Shown: positions 53,455 to 64,000 of the stretch, in pieces
Numbering within the stretch: position 1 is the stretch's first letter
Layout: every line of letters begins with the position of its first letter
Origin: Coriaria nepalensis
Lineage: Eukaryota; Streptophyta; Magnoliopsida; Cucurbitales; Coriariaceae
Direction: 5' to 3'
DNA: 64,000 nucleotides
Assembly: GCA_027186245.1 (NCBI GenBank)
Contig: CP114481.1
Location: forward strand, 25,823,501 to 25,887,500
Translations under genes and position numbers: made by a program
Notes under the pieces: model-generated
The model's database searches: none
What the model saw: only the letters and a program-made list of their open reading frames with translations
Told to the model about the DNA's origin: nothing

Positions 53455-56400
53455 TTTATGAAAGTCGTGTCTTAAATGCAAAACTATAATTGGTTCGAAG
53501 TGCTTTCAAACAATTTAATGAAATGAAAAGACTGAATGATATACTTTTTAAGGCTAAAATAATGCATTGTTGTCATCAATAAATTAATTGCATGTTATGT
53601 AAGAAAATCATGTTTGAAGGGCGAAAATAAAATTCATTCGAATTAATTTAGTATGATTTATTGACTAGAAGAGACTCAATGACATGACTTTAAGGCTAAA
53701 CAAATGCATTGTTGTCTACAATAGATCAACTGCAAGTTATGCACGAAAGTCATGTTTAAAGGCCGAATTTCGTTCGAAGTAATTTAGAATGATTTAATGA
53801 CTAAAAGAGGCGCAATAATATGGCTTGAAAGCTAAAAAAATGCATAGTTGCCTTCAATAGATCAATTACAAGTTATGCATGAAAGTCGTGTCTTAAATGC
53901 AAAAATAGAATTGGTTCGAAGTGCTTTCAAACAATTTAATGAAATGAAAAGACTGAATGATATACTTTGTAAGGCTAAAATAATGCATTGTTGTCGTCAA
54001 TAAATTAATTGGAAGTTATGTAAGAAAATCATGTTTGAAAGGCGAAAATAGAATTCGTTCAACTTAATTTAGAATGATTTAATGACTGGATGAGACTCAA
54101 TGACATGACTTTAAGGCTAAACAAATGCATTGTTGCCTTCAATAGATTAACTACAAGTTTTGCATGAAAGTCATGTTTAAAGGCCGAATTTCGTTCGAAG
54201 CCATTTAGAATGATTTAATGACTAAAAGAGACGCAATAATATGACTTTAAGGCTAAAAAAATGCATAGTTGCCTTCAATAGATCAATTACAAGTTATGCA
54301 TGAAAGTCGTGTCTTAAATGCAAAAATAGAATTGGTTCGAAGTGCTTTCAAACAATTTAATTAAATGAAAAGACTGAATGATATACTTTTTGAGGCTAAA
54401 ATAATGCATTGTTGTCGTCAATAAATTAATTGCAAGTTATGTAACAAAATAATGTTTGAAGGGCGAAAATAAAATTCGTTCGAATTAATTTAGTATGATT
54501 TATTGACTGGAAGAGACTCAATGACAAGACTTTAAGGCTAAACAAATGCATTGTTGCCTTCAATAGATCAACTGCAAGTTATGCACGAAAGTCATGTTTA
54601 AAGGCCGAATTTCGTTCGAAGTAATTTAGAATGATTTAATGACTAAAAGAGGCGCAATAATATGGCTTGAAAGCTAAAAAAATGCATAGTTGCCTTCAAT
54701 AGATCAATTACAAGTTATGCATGAAAGTCGTGTCTTAAATGCAAAAATAGAATTGGTTCGAAGTGCTTTCAAACAATTTAATGAAATGAAAAGACTGAAT
54801 GATATACTTTGTAAGGCTAAAATAATGCATTGTTGTCGTCAATAAATTAATTGCAAGTTATGTAAGAAAATCATGTTTGAAACGCGAAAATAGAATTCGT
54901 TCAACTTAATTTAGAATGATGTAATGCCTGGATGAGACTCAATGACATGACTTTAAGGGTAAACAAATGCATTGTTGCCTTCAATCGATTAACAACAAGT
55001 TAGGCATGAAAGTCATGTTTAAAGGCCGAATTTCGTTCGAAGCCATTTAGAATGATTTAATGACTAAAAGAGACGCAATAATATGAATTTTAGGCTAAAA
55101 AAATGCATAGTTGCCTGCAATAGATCAATTACAAGTTATTCATGAAAGTCGTGTCTTAAAGGCAAAAATATAATTGGTTCGAAGTGCTTTGAAACAATTT
55201 AATGAAATGAAAAGACTGAATGATATACTTTTTAAGGCTAAAATAATGCATTGTTGTCGTCAATAAATTAATTGCATGTTATGTAAGAAAATCATGTTTG
55301 AAGGGCGAAAATAAAATTCATTCGAATTAATTTAGTATGATTTTTTGACTAGAAGAGACTCAGTGACATGACTTTAAGGCTAAACAAATGCATTGTTGCC
55401 TTCAATAGATCAACTGCAAGTTATGCACGAAAGTCATGTTTAAAGGCCGAATTTCGTTCGAAGTAATTTGAATGATTTAATGACTAAAAGAGGCGCAATA
55501 ATACGACTTTTAGGCTAAAAAATTGCATAGTTGCCTTCAATAGATCAATTACAAGTTATGCATGAAAGTCGTGTCTTAAATGCAAAACTAGAATTGGTTC
55601 GAAGTGCTTTCAAACAATTTAATGAAATGAAAAGACTCAATTATATACTTTTTAAGGCTAAAATAACGCATTGTTGTCGTCAATAAATTAATTGCAAGTT
55701 ATGTAAGAAAATCATGTTTGAAAGGCGAAAATAGAATTCGTTCAACTTAATTTACAATGATTTAATGACTGGATGAGACTCAATGACATGACTTTAAGGC
55801 TAAACAAATGCATTGTTGCCTTCAATAGATTAACTGCAAGTTATGCATGAAAGTCATGTTTAAAGGCCGACTTTCGTTCGAAGTAATTTAGAATGATTTA
55901 ATGACTAAAAGAGGCGCAATAATATGACTTTAAGGCTAAAAAAATGGATAGTTGCCTTCAATAGATCAATTACAAGTTATGCATGAAAGTCGTGTCTTAA
56001 ATGCAAAAATAAAATTGGTTCGAAGTGCTTCCAAACAATTTAATGAAATGAAAAGACTGAATGATATACTTTTTAAGGCTAAAATAACGCATTGTTGTCG
56101 TCAATAAATTAATTGCAAGTTATGTAAGAAAATCATGTTTGAAAGGCGAAAATAGAATTCGTTCAACTTAATTTACAATGATTTAATGACTGGATGAGAC
56201 TCAATGACATGACTTTAAGGCTAAACAAATGCATTGTTGCCTTCAATAGATTAACTACAAGTTATGCATGAAAGTCATGTTTAAGGGCCGAATTTCGTTG
56301 GAAGCCATTTAGAATGATTTAATGACTAAAAGAGACGCAATAATATGAATTTTAGGCTAAAAAAATGCATAGTTGCCTTCAGTAGATCAATTACAAATTA

Positions 56401-58519
56401 TTCATGAAAGTCGTGTCTTAAAGGCAAAAATACAATTGGTTCGAAGTGCTTTAAAACAATTTAATGAAATGAAAAGACTAAATGATATACTTTTTAAGGC
56501 TAAAATAATGCATTGTTGTCGTCAATAAATTAATTGCAAGTTATGTAACAAAATAATGTTTGAAGGGCGAAAATAAAATTCGTTCGAATTAATTTAGTAT
56601 GATTTATTGACTGGAAGAGACTCAATGACAAGACTTTAAGGCTAAACAAATGCATTGTTGCCTTCAATAGATTAACTGCAAGTTATGCACGAAAGTCATG
56701 TTTAAAGGCCGAATTTCGTTCGAAGCAATTTAGAATGATTTAATGACTAAAAGAGGCGCAATAATATGACTTTAAGGCTAAAAAAATGCATAGTTGCCTT
56801 CAATAGATCAATTACAAGTTATGCATGAAAGTCGTGTCTTAAATGCAAAAATAGAATTGGTTCGAAGTGCTTTCAAACAATTTAATGAAATGAAAAGACT
56901 GAATGATATACTTTGTAAGGCTAAAATAATGCATTGTTGTCGTCCATAAATTAATTGCATGTTATGTAAGAAAATCATGTTTGAAGGGTGAAAATAAAAT
57001 TCATACGAATTAATTTAGTATGATTTATTGACTTGAAGAGACTCAGTGACATGACTTTAAGGCTAAACAAATGCATTGTTGCCTTCAATAGATTAACTGC
57101 AAGTTATGCACGAAAGTCATGTTTAAAGGCCGAATTTCTTTCGAAGTAATTTAGAATGATTTAATGACTAAAAGAGGCGCAATAATCTGACTTTAAGGCT
57201 AAAAAAATGCATAGTTGCCTTCAATAGATCAATTACAAGTTATGCTTGAAAGTCGTGTCTTAAATGAAAAAATAGAATTGGTTCGAAGTGCTTTCAAACA
57301 ATTTAATGAAATGAAAAGACTGAATGATATACTTTTTAAGGCTAAAATAATGCATTGTTGTCATCAATAAATTAATTGCAAGTTATGTAAGAAAATCTTG
57401 TTTGAAAGGCAAAAATAGAATTCGTTCAACTTAATTTAGAATGATTTAATGACTGGATGAGACTCAATGACATTACTTTAAGGCTAAACAAATGCATTGT
57501 TACCTTCAATAGATTAACTGCAAGCTACGCACGAAAGTCATGTTGAAAGGCCGAATTTCGTTCGAAGCGATTTAGAATGATTTAATGACTAAAAGGGACG
57601 CAATAATATGAATTTTAGGCTTAAAAAATGCATAGTTGCCTTTGATAGATCAATTACAAATTATTCATGAAAGTCGTGTCTTAAATGCAAAAATATAATT
57701 GGATCGAAGTGCTTTGAAACAATTTAATGAAATGAAAAGACTGAATGATATACTTTTTAAGGCTAAAATAATGCATTGTTGTCGTCAATAAATTAATTGC
57801 ATGTTATTTAAGAAAATCATGTTTGAAGGGTGAAAATAGAATTCGTTCAACTTAATTTAGAATGATTTTATGACTGGATGAGACTCAATGACATGACTTT
57901 AAGGCAAAACAAATGCATTGTTGCCTTCAATAGATTAACAGCAAGTTATGCACGAAAGTCATATTTAAAGGTCGAATTTCGTTTAAAGCGATTTAGAATG
58001 ATTTAATGACTAAAAGAGACGCAATAACATGAATTTTAGGCTAAAAAAATGCATAGTTGCCTTCAATAGATCAATTACAAGTTATGCTTGAAAGTCGTGT
58101 CTTAAATGCAAAAATATAATTGGTTCGAAGTGCTTTCAAACAATTTAATGAAAAGAAAAGACTTAATGATATACTTTTTAAGGCTAAAATAATGCATTGT
58201 TGTCGCCAATAAATTAATTGCAAGTTATGTGACAAAATCTTGTTTGAAAGGCGAAAATAGAATTCGTTCAACTTAATTTAGAATGATTTAATGACTAGAT
58301 GAGACTCAATGACAAGACTTTAAGGCTAAACAAATGCATTGTTGCCTTCAATAGATTAATTGCAAGTTATGCACGAAAGTCTTGTTTAAAGGCCGAATTT
58401 CGTTCGAAGCAATTTAGAATGATTTAATGACTAAAAGAGACGCAATAATATGAATTTTAGGCTAAAAAAATGCATAGTTGCCTTTAATAGATCAATTACA
58501 AGTTATTCATGAAAATCGT
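53455..58519. repeat. Diverged right zone, B1 and B2 mixed
   Basis: About twelve units follow the 12-unit duplication with much lower similarity to each other. B2-type monomers start at 53612, 54454, 55295, 56558 and 56979. A 2-unit relation is visible: TGGCTTGAAAGC at 53821 and about 54663 (842 bp), with ACTTTGTAAGG following in both. Many C monomers have GAAGTAATTT, GAAGCAATTT or GAAGCCATTT, losing the second CpG of the box-like motif. No non-satellite sequence is present. Confidence 0.82.
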
Positions 58520-58804
58520 GTCTTAAATGCAAAAATATAATTGGTTCGAAGTGCTTTGAAACAATTTAATGAAATGAAAAGACTGAATGATATACTTTTT
58601 AAGGCTAAAATAATGCATTGTTGTCGTCAATAAATTAATTGCAAGTTATGTAACAAAATCATGGTTGAAGGGCGAAAATAAAATTCGTTCGAATTAATTT
58701 AGTATGATTTATTGACTGGAAGAGACTCAATGACAAGACTTTAAGGCTAAACAAATGCATTGTTGCCTTCAATAGATTAACTGCAAGTTATGCACGAAAG
58801 TCAT

Positions 58805-58940
58805 GTTTAAAGGCCGAATTTCGTTCGAAGCAATTTAGAATGATTTAATGACAAAAAGAGACGCAATAATAGGAATTTTAAGCTAAAAAAATGCATTGTC
58901 GTCGTCAATAAATTAATTGCAAGTTATGTAAGAAAATCAT
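58805..58940. repeat. Hybrid C/A monomer, only break in register
   Basis: This 136-bp monomer begins as C (GTTTAAAGGCCG) and, after GCTAAAAAAATGCATTG at about 58885-58900, continues as A (TCGTCGTCAATAAATTAATT) to its end. The next monomer is B at 58941. The local order is therefore A-B-C/A-B-C instead of A-B-C-A-B-C, and successive A starts lie 699 bp apart (58520 and 59219) instead of 842. The deletion is 143 bp, one monomer. The join falls in the conserved GGCTAAA-ATGCAT stretch, as expected for unequal exchange between related monomers. Confidence 0.9.
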
Positions 58941-61749
58941 GTTTGAAAGGCGAAAATAGAATTCGTTCAACTTAATTTACAATGATTTAATGACTGGATG
59001 AGACTCAATGACATGACTTTAAGGCTAAACAAATGCATTGTTGCCTTCAATAGATTAACTACAAGTTATGCATGAAAGTCATGTTTAAAGGCCGAATTTC
59101 GTTCGAAGCAATTTAGAATGATTTAATGACTAAAAGAGGCGCAATAATATGACTTTAAGGCTAAAAAAATGCATAGTTGCCTTCAATAGATCAATTACAA
59201 CTTATGCTTGAAAGTCGTGTCTTAAATGCAAAAATAGAATTGGTTCGAAGTGCTTTCAAACAATTTAATGAAATGAAAAGACTGAATGATATACTTTTTA
59301 AGGACAAAATAATGCATTGTTGTCGTCATTAAATTAATTGCATGTTATGTAAGAAAATCATGTTTGAAGGGTGAAAATAAAATTCATACGAATTAATTTA
59401 GTATGATTTATTGACTAGAGGAGACTCAGTGACATGACTTTAAGGCTAAACAAATGCATTGTTGCCTTCAATAGATTAACTGCAAGTTATGCACGAAAGT
59501 CATGTTTAAAGGTCGAATTTCGTTCGAAGCGATTTAGAATGATTTAATGACTAAAAGAGACGCAATAATATGAATTTTGGGATAAAAAAATGCATAGTTG
59601 CCTTCAATAGATCAATTACAAGTTATGCATGAAAGTCGTGTCTTAAAAGCAAAAAGTAGAATTGGTTCGAAGTGCTTTCAAACAATTTAATGAAATGAAA
59701 AGACTGAATGATATACTTTTTAAGGCTAAAATAATGCATTGTTGACGTCAATAAATGAATTGCAAGTTATGTAAGAAAATCATGTTTGAAGGGCGAAAAT
59801 AGAATCCGTTCAACTTAATTTAGAATTATTTAATGACTGGATGAGACTCAATGACATGACTTTAAGGCTAAACAAATGCATTGTTGCCTTGAGTAGATCA
59901 ACTGCAAGTTATGCACGAAAGTCATGTTTAAAGGCCGAATTTCGTTCGAAGTATTTTAGAATGAATTAATGACTAAAAGCGACGCAATAATATGGCTTTA
60001 AGGCTAAGAAAATGCATAGTTGCCTTCAATAGATCAATTACTAGTTATGCATGAAAGTCGTGTCTTAAATGCAAAAAGTAGAATTGGTTCGAAGTGCTTT
60101 CACACAATTTAATGAAATGAAAAGACTGAAGGATATACTTTTTAAGCCTAAAATAATGCATTGTTGTCGTCAATAAATTAATTGCAAGTTATGTAAGAAA
60201 ATCATGTTTGAAGGGCGAAAATAGAATTTGTTCGAATTAATTTAGTATGATTTATTGACTAAAAGAGACTCAGTGACAAGACTTTAAGGCTAAACAAATG
60301 CATGGTTGCCTTCAGTATATCAACTGCAAGTTATGCACCAAAGTCATGTTTAAAGGCCGAATTTCGTTCGAAGCGATTTAGAATGATTTAATGACTAAAA
60401 GAGACGCAATAATATGACTTTAAGGCTAAAAAAATGCATAGTTGCCTTCAATAGATCAATTACAAGTTATGCATGAAAGTCGTGTCTTAAAAGCAAAAAG
60501 TAGAATTGGTTCGAAGTGCTTTCAAACAATTTAATGAAATGAAAAGACTGAATGATATACTTTTTAAGGCTAAAATAATGCATTGTTGTCGTCAATAAAT
60601 TAATTGCAAGTTATGTAAGAAAATCATGTTTGAAGGGCGAAAATAGAATTCGTTCAACTTAATTTAGAATTATTTAATGACTGGATGAGACTCAATGACA
60701 TGACTTTAAGGCTAAACAAATGCATTGTTGCCTTCAGTAGATCAACTGCAAGTTATGCACGAAAGTCATGTTTAAAGGCCGAATTTCGTTCGAAGTATTT
60801 TAGAATGAATTAATGACTAAAAGAGACGCAATAATATGACTTTAAGGCTAAGAAAATGCATAGTTGCATTCAATAGATCAATTACTAGTTATGCATGAAA
60901 GTCGTGTCTTAAATGCAAAAAGTAGAATTGGTTCGAAGTGCTTTCACACAATTTAATGAAATGAAAAGACTGAAGGATATACTTTTTAAGGCTAAAATAA
61001 TGCATTGTTGTCGTCAATAAATTAATTGCAAGTTATGTAAGAAAATCATGTTTGAAGGGCGAAAATAGAATTCGTTCGAATTAATTTAGTATGATTTATT
61101 GACTAAAAGAGACTCAGTGACATGACTTTAAGGCTAAACAAATGCATGGTTGCTTTCAGTAGATCAACTGCAAGTTATGCACCAAAGTCATGTTTAAAGG
61201 CCGAATTTCGTTCGAAGCGATTTAGAATGATCTAATGACTAAAAGAGACGCAATAATATGACTTTAAGGCTAAAAAAATGCATAGTTGCCTTCAATAGAT
61301 CAATTACAAGTTATGCATGAAAGTCGTGTCTTAAAAGCAAAAAGTAGAATTGGTTAAAAGTGCTTTCAAACAATTTAATGAAATGAAAAGACTGAATGAT
61401 ATACTTTTTAAGGCTAAAATAATGCATTGTTGTCGTCAATAAATTAATTGCAAGTTATGTAAGAAAATCATGTTTGATGGGCGAAAATAGAATCCGTTCA
61501 ACTTAATTTAGAATTATTTACTGACTGGATGAGATTCAATGACATGACTTTAAGGCTAAACAAATGCATGGTTGCCTTCAGTAGATCAACTGCAAGTTAT
61601 GCACCAAAGTCATGTTTAAAGGCCGAATTTCGTTCGAAGCGATTTAGAATGATTTAATGACTAAAAGAGACGCAATAATATGACTTTTAAGCTCAAAAAG
61701 TGCATAGTTGCCTTCAATAGATAAATTGCAACTTATGCATGAAAGTCGT

Positions 61750-61892
61750 ATCTTAAATACAAAAATAGAATTGTCTCGAAGTGCTTCAAAACAATTTAGT
61801 GATATAAAAAAACTGAATGATATACTTTTTAATGCTAAAATAATGCATTGTTGTCTTCAATAGATTAATTGCAAGTTATGTAAGAAAATCAT
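61750..61892. repeat. Strongly diverged A monomer (also near 62591)
   Basis: This A-position monomer differs from all others in its left half: GAATTGTCTCGAAG for GAATTGGTTCGAAG, GCTTCAAAACAATTTAGTG, then ATATAAAAAAACTG. A second copy starts near 62591, two units later. Both are preceded by a C monomer with TTTTAAGCT and AAAAAGTGCATAG instead of AAGGCTAAAAAAATGCATAG. The pair marks a 2-unit duplication carrying an older lineage of monomers. The right half of the monomer is close to normal. Confidence 0.82.
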
Positions 61893-63857
61893 GTTTGAAG
61901 GGCGAAAATAGAATTCGTTCGAATTAATTTAGTATGATTTATTGACTAAAAGAGACTCAGTGACATGACTTTAAGGCTAAACAAATGCATTGTTGCCTTC
62001 AGTAGATCAACTGCAAGTTATGCACGAAAGTCATGTTTAAAGGCCGAATTTCGTTCGAAGCGATTTAGAATGATTTAATGACTAAAAGAGATGCAATAAT
62101 ATGACTTTAAGGCTAAAAAAATGCATAGTTGCCTTCAATAGATCAATTACTAGTTATGCATGAAAGTCGTGTCTTAAATGCAAAAAGTAGAATTGGTTCG
62201 ATGTGCTTTCACACAATTTAATGAAATGAAAAGACTGAATGATATATTTTTTAAGGCTAAAATAACGCATTGTTGTCGTCAATAAATTAATTGCAAGTTA
62301 TGTAAGAAAATCATGTTTGAAGGGCGAAAATAGAATTCGTTCAACTTAATTTAGAATTATTTAATGACTGGATGAGACTCAATGACATGACTTTAAGGCT
62401 AAACAAATGCATGGTTGCCCTCAGTAGATCAACTGCAAGTTATGCACGAAAGTCATGTTTAAAGGCCGAATTTCGTTCGAAGCGATTTAGAATGATTTAA
62501 TGACTAAAAGAGACGCAATAATATGATTTTTAAGCTTAAAAAGTGCATAGTTGCCTTCAATAGATCAATTGCAACTTATGCATGAAAGTCGTGTCTTAAA
62601 TACAAAAATAGAATTGTCTCGAAGTGCTTCAAAACAATTTAGTGATATAAAAAAACTGAATGATATACTTTTTAAGGCTAAAATAATGCATTGTTGTCGT
62701 CAATAAATTAATTGCAAGTTATGTAAGAAAATCATGTTTGAAGGGCGAAAATAGAATTCGTTCAACTTAATTTAGAATTATTTAATGACTGGATGAGACT
62801 CAATGACATGACTTTAAGGCTAAACAAATGCATTGTTGCCTTCAGTAGATCAACTGCAAGTTATGCACGAAAGTCATGTTTAAAGGCCGAATTTCGTTCG
62901 AAGTATTTTAGAATGAATTAATGACTAAAAGAGACGCAATAATATGACTTTAAGGCTAAGAAAATGCATAGTTGCCTTCAATAGATCAATTACTAGTTAT
63001 GCATGAAAGTCGTGTCTTAAATGCAAAAAGTAGAATTGGTTCGAAGTGCTTTCACACAATTTAATGAAATGAAAAGACTGAAGGATATACTTTTTAAGGC
63101 TAAAATAATGCATTGTTGTCGTCAATAAATTAATTGCAAGTTATGTAAGAAAATCATGTTTGAAGGGCGAAAATAGAATTCGTTCGAATTAATTTAGTAT
63201 GATTTATTGACTAAAAGAGACTCAGTGACATGACTTTAAGGCTAAACAAATGCATGGTTGCCTTCAGTAGATCAACTGCAAGTTATGCACCAAAGTCAGG
63301 TTTAAAGGCCGAATTTCGTTCGAAGCGATTTAGAATGATTTAATGACTAAAAGAGACGCAATAATATGCCTTTAAGGCTAAAAAAATGCATAGTTGCCTT
63401 CAATAGATCAATTACAAGTTATGCATGAAAGTCGTGTCCTAAAAGCAAAAAGTAGAATTGGTTCGAAGTGCTTTCAAACAATTTAATGAAATGAAAAGAC
63501 TGAATGATATACTTTTTAAGGCTAAAATAATGCATTGTTGTCGTCAATAAATTAATTGCAAGTTATGTAAGAAAATCATGTTTGAAGGGCGAAAATAGAA
63601 TCCGTTCAACTTAATTTAGAATTATTTAATGACTGGATGACACTCAATGACATGACTTTAAGGCTAAACAAATGCATTGTTGCCTTGAGTAGATCAACTG
63701 CAAGTTATGCACGAAAGTCATGTTTAAAGGCCGAATTTCGTTCGAAGTATTTTAGAATGAATTAATGACTAAAAGTGACGCAATAATATGGCTTTAAGGC
63801 TAAGAAAATGCATAGTTGCCATCAATAGATCAATTACTAGTTATGCATGAAAGTCGT

Positions 63858-64000
63858 GTCTTAAATGCAAAAAGTAGAATTGGTTCGAAGTGCTTTCACA
63901 CAATTTAATGAAATGAAAAGACTGAAGGATATACTTTTTAAGGCTAGAATAATGCATTGTTGTCGTCAATAAATTAATTGCAAGTTATGTAAGAAAATCA
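63858..64000. repeat. Partial last unit (monomer A only)
   Basis: The window ends exactly at the end of a monomer A, at GAAAATCA. It carries the inserted G (AAAAAGTAG), CACACAATTT and GAAGGATATAC typical of this zone, and matches the unit at 60062 with an offset of 3796 bp. The array plainly continues beyond the window. Confidence 0.9.

Larger units (their letters stand above)
1..64000. repeat. Satellite DNA array, 421-bp trimeric unit, about 152 head-to-tail copies
   Basis: The whole window is one tandem array. The start of the unit (GTCTTAAATG or a close variant) was followed at 1, 421, 842, 1263, 1683, 2103, 2524, 2945 and onward. From 12205 to 20204 the step is exactly 421 bp at every point checked. 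Counting gives about 152 units plus a partial one at the right edge. Every copy lies in the same orientation, and neither end reaches unique flanking DNA. One representative unit (13468-13888 type) has about 30% G+C: monomer A about 25%, B about 33%, C about 32%. No gene, transposon or simple-sequence insertion interrupts the array. Stop codons are dense in all frames. The structure is typical of eukaryotic heterochromatic satellite; the chromosomal position and species are not shown by the sequence. Confidence 0.97.
59219..64000. repeat. Right zone of alternating two-unit repeats (about 843 bp)
   Basis: Eleven complete units start at 59219, 59640, 60062, 60484, 60906, 61328, 61750, 62170, about 62591, about 63015 and about 63436, with the partial one at 63858. 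Most A monomers here have an inserted G (GCAAAAAGTAGAATTGG), which makes units about 422 bp. B2 monomers at 59362, 60205, 61050 and 61893 alternate with B1. GAAGGATATACTTTTTAAG recurs near 60129, 60972, 63077 and 63925. TTGCCTTGAGTAGATC near 59885 and 63682 shows a further 9-unit relation (about 3796 bp). Confidence 0.82.

Noticed and set aside
58071..58271. 66-codon open frame on the minus strand, similar to the one at 814-1014
   Set aside because: The similarity is explained by both lying at the same phase of the 421-bp unit (57257 bp apart, 136 units). The resemblance reflects the repeat and not a conserved protein.
1..64000. CRISPR array
   Set aside because: Repeats are about 140 bp, directly adjacent and without unique spacers, and no cas genes are present.
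1..64000. Ribosomal spacer or tandem RNA gene cluster
   Set aside because: No rRNA, 5S, snRNA or tRNA-like sequence or terminator pattern could be recognised inside the unit.
1..64000. Assignment to a named satellite family, for example the 142-bp satellite of Tenebrio beetles
   Set aside because: Only the monomer length is similar. I cannot recall that sequence reliably enough to compare, so no species or family is claimed. A database search with monomers A, B and C would settle it.
1..64000. Promoter-like TATA and A/T-rich boxes
   Set aside because: In 70% A+T repeats such strings occur by chance in every unit; no supporting transcript feature is visible.

Overview
The window is eukaryotic satellite DNA from end to end. 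No protein gene, RNA gene, transposon, CRISPR array or unique sequence is visible in 64 kb. It begins and ends inside the array. The lack of any substantial open frame, the unbroken head-to-tail tandem repeats and about 30% G+C (counted on one representative unit) point to a heterochromatic array, perhaps pericentromeric or centromeric, in a nuclear genome. The species cannot be assigned from the sequence alone.

The basic unit is about 421 bp, a trimer of three related but distinct monomers: A (about 143 bp), B (about 142 bp) and C (about 135-136 bp). All copies run in one direction. Following the start of monomer A through the window gives about 152 units plus a last lone A monomer at 63858-64000. 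The register is broken only once, at 58805-58940, where a hybrid C/A monomer makes one unit 143 bp short. The three monomers share a conserved right half (around the palindrome ATGCAT and a TTGCCTTCAATAGAT-like stretch) and differ in their left halves.

Above the 421-bp unit lies a second level of organisation. Private variants recur at exact multiples of the unit: 2 units (841-843 bp), 3 (1262-1263), 4 (1684), 5 (2105-2108), 6 (2526), 10 (4210) and 12 (5052). From left to right: an older edge (1-1682); trimer and tetramer blocks (1683-8415); a 10-unit duplication (about 8456-16875); a 3-unit block (15994-19782); a 5-unit block (19362-24413); a mosaic with a 2-unit duplication (24414-28621); a diverged zone with a 5-unit duplication (28622-33870); a 6-unit array of about four copies (33870-44240); a 12-unit near-perfect duplication (about 43350-53454); a diverged zone (53455-59218); and a zone of alternating dimers (59219-64000).

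Two signals go beyond ordinary tandem repetition. Monomer C alone carries a 17-bp site resembling the mammalian CENP-B box (13 of 17 positions in the usual form, 14 of 17 in one copy). It is kept in the homogenised blocks and often loses its second CpG in the diverged zones. A variant of monomer B (here B2) is confined to the diverged zones. Together these suggest young, homogenised cores separated by older satellite, all built by repeated unequal exchange of blocks of changing size.
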